Below are positions 43,398 to 51,898 of a stretch of 64,000 nt of DNA, piece by piece (the stretch's first letter is position 1; the number at the start of each line of letters is the position of its first letter). A program made the translations under genes and the position numbers. Location of the stretch: positions 248,001 through 312,000 of the forward strand of contig NZ_BAFT02000057.1 in NCBI RefSeq assembly GCF_000308475.2, read 5' to 3'. Source of the DNA: Nocardia brasiliensis NBRC 14402. Lineage in GTDB: Bacteria; Actinomycetota; Actinomycetes; Mycobacteriales; Mycobacteriaceae. The notes under the pieces were generated by a model. It saw only the letters and a program-made list of their open reading frames with translations. It searched no databases and was not told the origin of the DNA.

Positions 43398-44051
43398 ATG
43401 TCGGGGAGCGAGACGCAGCGGGCGCCGCGTCCGCGGATGACAGGTACCCAGCGCAGGCAGCAGCTGATCGAGATCGGTCGCGCGCTGTTCGCCGAACGCG
43501 GTTACGACGCCACCTCGATCGAGGAGATCGCGCAGCGCGCACAGGTCTCCAAACCCGTGGTGTACGAACACTTCGGCGGCAAAGAGGGGTTGTACGCCGT
43601 CGTGGTGGATCGTGAGATGTCCATGCTGCTGGACATGATCGTGTCCTCGCTCACCCAGAACCGGTCCCGGGTCCGCCTCGAACAGGTCGCGCTCGCGCTG
43701 CTGACCTATATCGAGGAACGTACCGACGGTTTCCGGATCCTGGTGCGCGATCAGCCCGCGGGCAATGCCGAGGGTCGCTACTCCAGCCTGCTCAACGAGG
43801 CGGTGAACCAGGTGGCGCACATCCTCGCCGGAGATTTCGAGCGCCGCGGTTTCGACACCAGCCTGGCCACGCTCTACGCCCAGGCGCTGGTCGGGCAGGT
43901 GGCCACCGCCGCAACCTGGTGGCTGGACGAGCGCAAACCCTCGAAAGAGGTTGTCGCCGTACATCTGGTGAATCTGTGCTGGAACGGGCTGAGCCATCTG
44001 GAGGCCGACCCGCATCTCAGCTCGGAGTGGCGCACCGGTGTCGAGGAGTGA
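43398..44051 (+). CDS. TetR-family regulator, ortholog position of Rv1019
   Basis: This 217-residue protein has the HTH GYDATSIEEIAQRAQVSKPVVYEHFGGKEGLYAVVVDREM at about residues 37-76 and a helical C-terminus with RILVRDQPAGNAEGRYSSLL. Rv1019 of M. tuberculosis lies in the same position before mfd and is described as an autorepressor. AGGGAGG precedes two in-frame starts, GTG 43392 and ATG 43398; the latter is used here. Effector unknown. Confidence 0.92.
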   Translation: MSGSETQRAPRPRMTGTQRRQQLIEIGRALFAERGYDATSIEEIAQRAQVSKPVVYEHFGGKEGLYAVVVDREMSMLLDMIVSSLTQNRSRVRLEQVALALLTYIEERTDGFRILVRDQPAGNAEGRYSSLLNEAVNQVAHILAGDFERRGFDTSLATLYAQALVGQVATAATWWLDERKPSKEVVAVHLVNLCWNGLSHLEADPHLSSEWRTGVEE

Positions 44052-44186
44052 CTCACGGGGATGGCAGCAGGTGGAGCTTGCGGAGCCTGCGGGGCGGGTG
44101 AGCGCAGGTTGTTAACCAGCGAATTGCGAAGCGGGTCCGGTCGAATGCTCGAATTGACTGCCGAGGGCCCGGCTGGTGGTACGGTT

Positions 44187-44203
44187 CACCCATCCTTTGG
44201 GTG
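44187..44203 (+). terminator. Short hairpin after the Rv1019-like gene
   Basis: CACCCA and TGGGTG pair around five bases, between two tetR genes. It is short and lacks a U-tract, so it is weak evidence for termination. Confidence 0.3.
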
Positions 44204-44218
44204 CTGTTCGGGCGGTAA

Positions 44219-44254
44219 GTCGGTCTACTTCGTGATGTCGGTCTACTTCAGGAT
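44219..44254. promoter_or_regulatory. Tandem 13-bp direct repeats upstream of the butyrolactone-receptor-like gene
   Basis: GTCGGTCTACTTC occurs twice, identical, with an 18-bp period. Together with the preceding AA, each contains an imperfect AAGT...ACTT dyad. A TAGGAT -10 element follows at 44265-44270, about 15 bp before the start codon. The position is ideal for autorepression. Confidence 0.6.
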
Positions 44255-44284
44255 GGCTGGTTTTTAGGATGACAGGCGGATCTG

Positions 44285-44932
44285 ATGGCTAGGCAAGCGC
44301 GCGCGGAGATCACCCGCGACTCCGTTCTTGCGGGCGCTGCCGATGTCTTTCTGCGCTTGGGTTACGCGAACGCGAGTCTGAGCGAGATCATCGCGCAGTC
44401 CAATGTGACCAAGGGCGCCTTGTACTTTCACTTCGGCTCGAAGGAAGAGCTGGCGCGCGCGGTGGTCGATCAGGGCAACGAGCGGCTGGTCAGCTCGTGC
44501 CAGGGTTTCTTCGACCCCCGGGTGCCCGCGTTGGAGGCGTGCATCGGGATCACCTACGTGGTCGCGGATCTGTCGATGAACGATCCGATGGTCGGCGCGA
44601 TGCTCAAGCTGACCCATCAGATCGGCGACTACCGCGGCGCCCAGGGCGACAACATCGCCAAGACCTGGGGCGACACCTACCGCGTCCTCTCCGAAAGAGC
44701 TATCGCCCAGGGCGATTTGCAGCCGGAGCTCGATGCCGAGGTGATCGGCATGCTGTTGCAGGAGATGACCGCGGGCGTGCACATCATCGCCGTCGGCACC
44801 GAGTCCATCGACCAGATGGCGACCCGCATGGAACGCGTCTGGTACTTCCTGCTCCCCTCGATCGTCCCGGCCGAAAAGCTCGCCTACTTCCGCGAGTTCG
44901 CCGCCCGGCGCCTGCGCCGCTACGTGCCCTGA
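44285..44932 (+). CDS. Gamma-butyrolactone-receptor-like (ArpA/ScbR type) TetR regulator
   Basis: This 215-residue protein begins MARQARAEITRDSVLAGAAD. It carries the receptor-family HTH signature SEIIAQSNVTKGALYFHFGSKEELARAVV (about residues 38-65) and a ligand domain with GITYVVADLSMNDPMVGAML and a Trp near W120. In Streptomyces such proteins sense gamma-butyrolactones and control antibiotic production. Here no butyrolactone synthase (AfsA) is adjacent, so it may be an orphan receptor responding to an endogenous or foreign signal. Direct repeats overlap its promoter. Confidence 0.82.
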   Translation: MARQARAEITRDSVLAGAADVFLRLGYANASLSEIIAQSNVTKGALYFHFGSKEELARAVVDQGNERLVSSCQGFFDPRVPALEACIGITYVVADLSMNDPMVGAMLKLTHQIGDYRGAQGDNIAKTWGDTYRVLSERAIAQGDLQPELDAEVIGMLLQEMTAGVHIIAVGTESIDQMATRMERVWYFLLPSIVPAEKLAYFREFAARRLRRYVP

Positions 44933-44979
44933 ACCTTCGACGGTTTGCCCGTTGCACGACTGACTTGCCGTCAGGACGA

Positions 44980-45100
44980 CTGATCTGCCGCGTACATCGG
45001 TAACTCGTCGGGTACGGGCTGACTCGGCGACCAACCGGCCGCCGGCCGCCGGCGCCGCGGTCGTAGCACCTGGGTCTGGCCTGAATTCGCGGAGAGGCGG
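44980..45100. repeat. 122-bp dispersed repeat, copy 2
   Basis: This 121-bp copy lies upstream of mfd, in the same orientation as copy 1. On the minus strand it encodes W-S-x-x-x-PVPDELPMY-x-x-DQ in a frame without an ATG at the place used in copy 1. A 15-bp imperfect direct repeat (ACGACTGA-TGCCG, 20-bp period) overlaps its left end at 44956-44990. Confidence 0.75.
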
Positions 45101-45156
45101 GCAGCTAAACTTTGCCCTGGCCGCTCGAAACCGCAGCTTGAGCTCAGGAGTTGTTC

Positions 45157-48100
45157 ATGTCGACCCATCGTCCACCGCTGGCCGGACTGGCGGCGGTCGC
45201 CGGTGCGGATGCCGCGTTGCAGACCGTCACCGAGCTGGTCGGCAAGTCGTCGGTCGAGCTGGTGGCCCCGTCCGCGGTACGCCCGTTCGTCGCCGCGACG
45301 ATCGCGGCGAAGCGGCCGCTGGTGGTGGTCACGGCGAACGGGCGCGAGGCCGATGATCTGACCGTGGAGCTGGCCGAGATGCTGGGCGATACGGTCGCGC
45401 AGTTCCCCTCCTGGGAAACCCTGCCGCACGAGCGGCTCTCGCCGGGCGCGGATACGGTCGGGCGCAGGCTCGAGGTGCTGCGCAGGCTGGCCCACCCCGA
45501 CGACCCGATCTTCCCCGAGCCGCTGCGCGTGGTGGTGACCACCGTGCGCTCGCTGATGCAGCCGATGGCCGGCGGGCTCGGCGATATCGAACCGGTCGTG
45601 CTGCGCGTCGGCGCCGAACTGGACTTCGACGAATTGCTCACGCGCCTGGTCGAATTCGCGTACAGCCGGGTCGACATGGTCGGCAAGCGCGGCGAGTTCG
45701 CGGTGCGCGGCGGCATCCTCGATCTCTTCCCACCGACCGCGGATCATCCGGTGCGCGTGGAGTTCTGGGGCGATGAGATCACCGAGCTGCGCCCGTTCGC
45801 GGTCGCCGACCAGCGCTCGCTGAGCGAGGTGCCGGTCGAGGTCGTCGTCGCGCCGCCGTGCCGCGAACTGCTGCTCACCGACGCGGTGCGCGCGCGGGCG
45901 GCCGAGGTCGCGGTCGCCAACGCGGCCGACGCCGCCCTGGTCGAAATGCTCGAGAAGCTGGCCCAGGGCGTCCCGGTGGACGGCATGGAGGCGCTGCTCC
46001 CGGTGCTGCAACCCGGTGAGCTTTGCCTGCTCACCGAGGTGCTGCCCGCGGGTACCCATGTCCTGCTGTGTGATCCGGAGAAGATCCGCACCCGCGCCGC
46101 CGATCTGGTGCGCACCGGCGAGGAGTTCCTGGAAGCGTCGTGGACCGCGGCGTCGTTCGGGGCGGCCGCGCCGCTGGGCGCGCACGGCCTCGATCTGGCC
46201 GCCTCCGGTTACCGCCCGCTGTCCACCGTGCACGAGAGCGCCGATCAGCAGGAGCTGCCGTGGTGGACGCTCACCCCGCTCACCTCCGGCGACCCCGCCG
46301 AGGTGGTGCTGCCGGTGCTGGCCGGGCCCGCCGCGCGCGGTTCCGACGAACTCGTCGCGACCATCTTCGCCTCGTTGCGCGCGCACGTGTCCACCGGCGG
46401 CCGCGCGGTGGTAGTGGTGGCCGGACACGGTACGGCGCAACGCATTCTGGAACGCCTCGCCGACGCCGACGTGCCCGCCGCGGCGCTGGACCCCGGTGCC
46501 GAGCCCGCGCCGGGGCTGGTCGGCGTGCTGTGTGGTTCGTTGCACGACGGCCTGATCTTCGACGACGCCGGACTCGTCGTGGTGGCCGAGTCCGATCTCA
46601 CCGGCAATCGGGTCACCGCACCCGGCGAAGGCAAGCGACTGCCCGCCAAGCGGCGCAACCAGGTCGACCCGCTGGCGTTGAACGCGGGCGACATGGTGGT
46701 GCACGACCAGCACGGAATCGGCCGGTTCGTCGAGATGATCGAACGCACCGTCGGCGGCGCCCGGCGGGAGTACCTCGTCATCGAGTACGCGCCGGGCAAG
46801 CGCGGTCAGCCGGGCGACCGGTTGTTCGTGCCGATGGAGTCGCTCGATCAGCTCTCCCGCTATGTCGGCGGTGAGATGCCGAGCCTGTCCAAGCTGGGCG
46901 GCTCGGACTGGGCGAACACGAAACGCAAGGCGCGCAAGGCGGTTCGCGAGATCGCCGGTGAGCTGGTGCAGCTCTACGCGGCCCGCCAGGCCGCGCCGGG
47001 GCACGCCTTCGGGCCGGACACCCCGTGGCAGCAGGAGATGGAGGACGCGTTCGCGTTCACCGAGACCGTCGATCAGATGACCGCCATCGCCGAGGTCAAA
47101 TCCGATATGGAGAAGCCGGTTCCGATGGACCGGGTGGTGTGCGGCGACGTCGGCTACGGCAAAACCGAGATCGCGGTGCGTGCCGCGTTCAAGGCGGTGC
47201 AGGACGGCAAGCAGGTGGTCGTGCTGGTGCCGACAACGCTGCTGGCGCAACAACATCTGCAAACCTTCACCGAGCGCGTCGCGGGTTTCCCGATCACCGT
47301 GAAGGGCCTGTCCCGCTTCACCGACCCGGCCGATGCGCGCGCGGTCATGGAGGGTATGGCCGACGGCAGCGTCGACATCGTGGTGGGTACGCACCGCTTG
47401 CTCCAGACCGGCGTGCGCTGGAAGGACCTCGGGCTGGTGGTGGTCGACGAGGAACAGCGGTTCGGCGTCGAGCACAAGGAGCACATCAAGGCCCTGCGCA
47501 CCCACGTCGACGTGCTCACCATGTCGGCGACGCCGATTCCGCGCACCCTGGAGATGAGCCTGGCGGGCATCCGGGAGATGTCGACCATCCTCACCCCGCC
47601 CGAGGAACGGCATCCGGTGCTCACCTATGTCGGCGGGTACAACGACAAGCAGGTGACCGCGGCGATCCGGCGCGAGCTGCTGCGGGACGGTCAGGTCTTC
47701 TACGTGCACAACCGCGTGTCCTCGATCGACAAGGCGGCCAAGCGGATTCGGGATCTGGTGCCGGAGGCGCGGGTCGCGGTCGCACACGGTCAGATGAACG
47801 AGGACGCGCTCGAATCCACCGTCGCCGGTTTCTGGGAGCGCGAATTCGACGTGCTCATCTGCACCACCATCATCGAGACCGGCCTGGACATCTCCAACGC
47901 CAACACCCTGATCGTGGAACGCGCCGACGCACTGGGCCTTTCGCAGCTGCATCAGCTGCGCGGCCGGGTCGGGCGCAGCCGGGAGCGCGGCTACGCCTAC
48001 TTCCTGTACCCGCCGGAGAAGCCGCTCACCGAAACCGCCTACGACCGGCTGGCCACCATCGCGCAGAATTCCGACCTCGGCGCGGGCATGGCGGTGGCGA

Positions 48101-48771
48101 TGAAGGACCTGGAGATCCGGGGCGCTGGCAACGTGCTCGGCGCCGAGCAGTCGGGTCACGTCGCGGGCGTCGGCTTCGACCTGTACGTCCGCCTGGTCGG
48201 CGAGGCGGTCGAGGCGTACCGGGCCGCCGCGGACGGTAAGCCGATCGTCACCGAGGAGCCGAAGGAAGTCCGGATCGACCTGCCCGTCGACGCGCACATT
48301 CCGCCGGACTACATCGCCAGCGACCGCCTGCGGCTCGAGGCGTACCGCAAACTCGCCTCGGCACAGGATGATTCGACCCTGGCCTCGGTCGTCGAGGAAC
48401 TCGTCGACCGGTACGGCCCGCTGCCGGTGGAGGTCGGGCGCCTGGTCTCGGTGGCGAAGCTGCGGCTGCTGGCCCGCGAGTACGAGGTCACCGAAATCGC
48501 GGTCACCGGAACGACCTTGAAGATCTCGCCGCTGCATCTGCCCGATTCCAAGCAGATGCGCCTCAAGCGGATCTACCCGAGCGCCGGGTATCGCGCGGCG
48601 AGCGGCGTGATCTCGCTACCGCTGCCGCGGGTCGAGGACAGTGTCGGCGCCGAACGGGTGCGCGATGTCGTGCTGCTGCAGTACGTCGCCGACCTGCTGC
48701 TCGCCTTGGACGGAAAGGCCCAGGGCGCGGTCGATCTCACCACCGCCACCGAGGCGACGGCCGCCCGATGA
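45157..48771 (+). CDS. mfd: Transcription-repair coupling factor Mfd
   Basis: This 1204-residue translocase displaces RNA polymerase stalled at DNA lesions and recruits UvrA. In order: an N-terminal UvrB-like region (WETLPHERLSPGADTVGRR near residue 90); a CarD-like RNA-polymerase interaction domain (GDMVVHDQHGIGRFVEM, about 511); the motor with Walker A GDVGYGKTE (about 664) and DEEQRFG (about 765); RGRVGRSRERGYAYF in motif VI; and the C-terminal TRCF domain. ATG 45157 has CAGGAG 6 bp upstream. It matches Rv1020. Confidence 0.97.
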   Translation: MSTHRPPLAGLAAVAGADAALQTVTELVGKSSVELVAPSAVRPFVAATIAAKRPLVVVTANGREADDLTVELAEMLGDTVAQFPSWETLPHERLSPGADTVGRRLEVLRRLAHPDDPIFPEPLRVVVTTVRSLMQPMAGGLGDIEPVVLRVGAELDFDELLTRLVEFAYSRVDMVGKRGEFAVRGGILDLFPPTADHPVRVEFWGDEITELRPFAVADQRSLSEVPVEVVVAPPCRELLLTDAVRARAAEVAVANAADAALVEMLEKLAQGVPVDGMEALLPVLQPGELCLLTEVLPAGTHVLLCDPEKIRTRAADLVRTGEEFLEASWTAASFGAAAPLGAHGLDLAASGYRPLSTVHESADQQELPWWTLTPLTSGDPAEVVLPVLAGPAARGSDELVATIFASLRAHVSTGGRAVVVVAGHGTAQRILERLADADVPAAALDPGAEPAPGLVGVLCGSLHDGLIFDDAGLVVVAESDLTGNRVTAPGEGKRLPAKRRNQVDPLALNAGDMVVHDQHGIGRFVEMIERTVGGARREYLVIEYAPGKRGQPGDRLFVPMESLDQLSRYVGGEMPSLSKLGGSDWANTKRKARKAVREIAGELVQLYAARQAAPGHAFGPDTPWQQEMEDAFAFTETVDQMTAIAEVKSDMEKPVPMDRVVCGDVGYGKTEIAVRAAFKAVQDGKQVVVLVPTTLLAQQHLQTFTERVAGFPITVKGLSRFTDPADARAVMEGMADGSVDIVVGTHRLLQTGVRWKDLGLVVVDEEQRFGVEHKEHIKALRTHVDVLTMSATPIPRTLEMSLAGIREMSTILTPPEERHPVLTYVGGYNDKQVTAAIRRELLRDGQVFYVHNRVSSIDKAAKRIRDLVPEARVAVAHGQMNEDALESTVAGFWEREFDVLICTTIIETGLDISNANTLIVERADALGLSQLHQLRGRVGRSRERGYAYFLYPPEKPLTETAYDRLATIAQNSDLGAGMAVAMKDLEIRGAGNVLGAEQSGHVAGVGFDLYVRLVGEAVEAYRAAADGKPIVTEEPKEVRIDLPVDAHIPPDYIASDRLRLEAYRKLASAQDDSTLASVVEELVDRYGPLPVEVGRLVSVAKLRLLAREYEVTEIAVTGTTLKISPLHLPDSKQMRLKRIYPSAGYRAASGVISLPLPRVEDSVGAERVRDVVLLQYVADLLLALDGKAQGAVDLTTATEATAAR

Positions 48772-49538
48772 CCGACCGCGACGAGGCCGTGCTGCGGGCC
48801 GCGCGGCATGCCGCCGCCAGCAGGTCGCCCGGCAGCGACCCGGACGGGATCCCGCGCGAGGACACCGAGGTGATCGCCGCGGGCTTGTCCGGCGCGGTCG
48901 AGGTGATGGACCGGCTCTGGCATTTCGGTGGCTGGGAGGTAACCCAGACCCACGATTCGCTGCGTCCGTACCTGCTCGAGGAGACCTACGAACTCCTCGA
49001 CGCCATCCAGCACGGCGACGCCGAGACCATCAAGGAGGAGCTGGGCGACCTGCTGCTCCAGGTGCTGTTCCACTCCCGGATCGCCGAGGCCGCAGGCGAA
49101 TTCACGGTCGACGACGTGGCCGCGGCGCTGGTCGCCAAGCTCGTCCATCGCAGCCCCTCGCTGCGTGAGCCCGAGTTCGCCGCCGGCACCACGCTCGAAG
49201 AGAAGATCGCCGCCCAGGAATCGGCGTGGGAGGAGCGCAAGTCCGCGGAGAAGGCCCGGCGCTCCTGCCTCGACGGCATCGCGCTGGCCCAGCCCGCCCT
49301 CGCGCTGGCCGAGAAGGTGCGCGGGCGCAGCACCAAAGCCGGTCTGCCCGAAGACCTCGTCCCGGCCGAGCTCACCGTCGTGCAGCTGGGCGGCCCCGAC
49401 AGCGCCGAAGAGCGCCTGCGCAAAGCCACCCTCGACTTCGCCGCCGCCATCCGCGCCACCGAGGACGCGGCCGAACTCGCCCGCGACGAACGCGCCCCGC
49501 TCGCGGCGGCCGACTGGCGGAAGTACTGGACCGGTTAG
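48768..49538 (+). CDS. mazG: MazG nucleoside triphosphate pyrophosphohydrolase
   Basis: This 256-residue all-alpha NTP pyrophosphatase hydrolyses aberrant or excess (d)NTPs. The EExxE...ExxD metal site is in LLEETYELLDAIQHGD and IKEELGDLLLQ (about residues 70-105). It starts within the mfd stop codon (ATGA), indicating coupled translation and a joint role in genome maintenance. It is shorter at the N-terminus than M. tuberculosis MazG (Rv1021) but keeps the catalytic and C-terminal helical regions. Confidence 0.94.
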   Translation: MTDRDEAVLRAARHAAASRSPGSDPDGIPREDTEVIAAGLSGAVEVMDRLWHFGGWEVTQTHDSLRPYLLEETYELLDAIQHGDAETIKEELGDLLLQVLFHSRIAEAAGEFTVDDVAAALVAKLVHRSPSLREPEFAAGTTLEEKIAAQESAWEERKSAEKARRSCLDGIALAQPALALAEKVRGRSTKAGLPEDLVPAELTVVQLGGPDSAEERLRKATLDFAAAIRATEDAAELARDERAPLAAADWRKYWTG

Positions 49539-49669
49539 CTGCCAGGCAGCCGGGACAGCGGTCTCGCTGCCGGTGTATCGGCCGCGGGGATCCAGCCGGG
49601 ATTCGGCGTAGCGTTGGCCCAGCGGGTCCCGCAGGAGGGCGGTGTGCCCGGTGAACGGGAGGTCGACAG

Positions 49670-50761
49670 ATGCTGAGTGTGTTCTCTTCACCCGGGCACT
49701 ACGTGCAGGGGCGCGACGCGACCGCCGCCCTGGGAGCGGAGATGACGAGGCTGGGGCTCGACGGGCCGGTGCTGATCGTGGCGGGCGGCAGTGCGCGGCG
49801 CCTGCTGGCCGACACCTGGGAACAATCGCTGAAGGACGCGAAAATCGGCTATTCCGTGCATGTTTCGAGCGGTGACTGCACCAGGGCGGAGATCGCGCAG
49901 ATCACCGCGGCGGTGCGGGCGAGCGGCTGCACCGTCGTGCTCGGGGCCGGCGGCGGCAAGGTGCTGGATTCGGCGCGGGCCGTGGCCGACGACCTGCGCC
50001 TGCCGATGATCAGCTGCCCCACCACCGCCTCGAGTGACGCGCCGTGCAGCGCGCTGTCGGTGATCTACACCGCCGCAGGCGAAGTCGAGACGTACCAGCT
50101 GGTGCGGCGCAATCCGGCACTGGTGCTGGTGGACACCTCGGTCATCGCGCAGGCGCCGGCGCGGCTGCTCGCCGCCGGCATGGGCGACGCGCTCGCCACC
50201 TGGTTCGAGGCCCGGACCTGTACCGCAGCTCGGGTGCGCAACATGCGCGGGGGTGCGTCCACCCGCAGCGCCACCGCGCTGGCCGAGCTCTGCTACCGCA
50301 CGCTGCTCGCCGAGGGCCGCCAAGCCCTGGCGGCGGTGCGCGAGCAGGCCGTCACGCCGGCGCTGGAACGGATCGTCGAGGCCAATACCTTGTTGTCCGG
50401 TCTGGGTTTCGAGTCCTCGGGACTGGCCGCGGCCCATGCGGTGCACAACGGGTTGACCGCAGCCCCGCAGACCCACGCGTACCTGCACGGTGAGAAGGTC
50501 GCCTTCGGCGTGCTCACCCAGCTGGTGCTGGAGGGCGCGCCGAGCGGCGAGATCGACACGGTGCTCGATTTCTGCGCCGCTGTCGGCCTGCCGACCACCC
50601 TGGCCGCGGTCGGTTTGGCCGACGCCCAGCCGAGCACGCTGTCCGCGATCGCGACGCGGGCCACGGCCCCCGGCGAGACGATGCACAACGAGCCGTTCGA
50701 GGTCGATGCCGCGATGGTCCTGGACGCCATGCGCGCCGCCGACGCGCTCGGCCGGCGATAA
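49670..50761 (+). CDS. Glycerol dehydrogenase (GldA-type, iron/zinc alcohol dehydrogenase fold)
   Basis: This 363-residue protein has the NAD-binding GAGGGKVLDSARAVAD (about residues 90-105), CPTTASSDAPCSALSV, a metal Asp in GMGDALATWFEAR (about 170) and metal histidines in AAHAVHNGL and HAYLHGEKVAFG. These match GldA, which interconverts glycerol and dihydroxyacetone with NAD. No dihydroxyacetone kinase is nearby. It is 131 bp downstream of mazG. Confidence 0.9.
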   Translation: MLSVFSSPGHYVQGRDATAALGAEMTRLGLDGPVLIVAGGSARRLLADTWEQSLKDAKIGYSVHVSSGDCTRAEIAQITAAVRASGCTVVLGAGGGKVLDSARAVADDLRLPMISCPTTASSDAPCSALSVIYTAAGEVETYQLVRRNPALVLVDTSVIAQAPARLLAAGMGDALATWFEARTCTAARVRNMRGGASTRSATALAELCYRTLLAEGRQALAAVREQAVTPALERIVEANTLLSGLGFESSGLAAAHAVHNGLTAAPQTHAYLHGEKVAFGVLTQLVLEGAPSGEIDTVLDFCAAVGLPTTLAAVGLADAQPSTLSAIATRATAPGETMHNEPFEVDAAMVLDAMRAADALGRR

Positions 50762-50944
50762 CGCGCGCCCCTTCGTCCGCGAATGGTTGGTAGGCGCCTG
50801 CGACGGGATTCGACATGAAATTCTCACCTTCCCGCAAGCATGTCGTCACCGTCCGGCGGGAAACCTGTCGGTAGTCATTCGCTATTGTGGCGGTGGAATC
50901 CGAAGCCAATGGCGGGCTAACCGCCGGGGAGGACGTTCGGTCCG

Positions 50945-51898
50945 GTGCACATCAGCAGAGTCGCGGAGCACCCGCGACCCGATCATGTGTTGTTCCATTT
51001 CAGCGACACCCATTTGATCGCCGGTGACGGCGATTTGTACGGCGACGTCGACGCCGACGTGCGGTTACGCCAGCTGCTCGAGCAGGCCGCGGCCAGCCGG
51101 ATCCGGCCGACCGCGATCGTGTTCACCGGCGACCTCACCGATCGCGGCGAACCCGGCGCGTACGACAAGCTCAAGGCGTTGGTCGAGCCGTTCGCGCGGA
51201 GTTTGCCCGCGCCCATCGTGTGGGTGACCGGCAACCACGACGACCGCGGCACGCTGCGCCGCAAGCTGCTGGGGGAACGACCTTCCACCGCTCCGCTGGA
51301 CCGCGTGCACCTGATCGACGGCCTGCGCATCATCGCCCTGGACACCTCGGTGCCGGGGCACCACTACGGCGAGATCACCGACGACCAGCTGGCCTGGCTG
51401 CGTTCGGTGCTGGCCGAGCCCGCGCCGTTCGGCACCATCCTGGCGATGCACCACCCGCCTGTCCCGTGCGTGCTCGATCTCGCCGTCACCGTGGAGCTGC
51501 GCGATCAGCGCCGGCTGGCCGACGTGCTGGACGGCAGCGACGTGCGCGCGATCCTGGCCGGGCACCTGCACTTCTCCACCAGCGCCACGTTCGCGGGCAT
51601 CCCGGTCTCGGTGGCATCGGCCACCTGCTACAGCCAGGACCTGGGCGTGGAGCAGGGCGGCCTGCGTGGTCGCGACGGCGCGCAGGCCTTCAACTACGTG
51701 CACATCTACCCGGACACCGTGGTGCACTCGGTGGTGCCGATCGACCGCGGCCCGACGGTGGGGTCACCGTCGAGCGCGGACGAGGCCGGCGCGCGGCTCG
51801 CGGCGCAGGGCATCGTGATTCCGCCCGCCGCGCGCATCCCGCATGTCATGCGGCGCCGGGCGACGACTCCGGAATCGGATGACGAGACGGTGCGCTGA
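50945..51898 (+). CDS. Class III cyclic-nucleotide phosphodiesterase, Rv0805 type
   Basis: This 317-residue binuclear metallophosphoesterase has all five metal blocks: DTHLI (about residue 21), GDLTDRG (about 62), GNHDDR (about 97), HHPP (about 169) and GHLHFS (about 207). The segments DGLRIIALDTSVPGHH, AVTVELRDQ and SVASATCYSQDL match M. tuberculosis Rv0805, which hydrolyses cAMP and other phosphodiesters and also affects the cell envelope. A GTG start with GGGAGG upstream is used. The 3' end overlaps the convergent Stealth gene by 53 bp. Confidence 0.95.
   Translation: MHISRVAEHPRPDHVLFHFSDTHLIAGDGDLYGDVDADVRLRQLLEQAAASRIRPTAIVFTGDLTDRGEPGAYDKLKALVEPFARSLPAPIVWVTGNHDDRGTLRRKLLGERPSTAPLDRVHLIDGLRIIALDTSVPGHHYGEITDDQLAWLRSVLAEPAPFGTILAMHHPPVPCVLDLAVTVELRDQRRLADVLDGSDVRAILAGHLHFSTSATFAGIPVSVASATCYSQDLGVEQGGLRGRDGAQAFNYVHIYPDTVVHSVVPIDRGPTVGSPSSADEAGARLAAQGIVIPPAARIPHVMRRRATTPESDDETVR

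Noticed and set aside
44971..48537. Very long minus-strand open frame antisense to mfd
   Set aside because: It is an effect of high GC on the opposite strand. Its translation is Arg/His/Asp-rich low complexity, while the plus strand encodes full-length Mfd.
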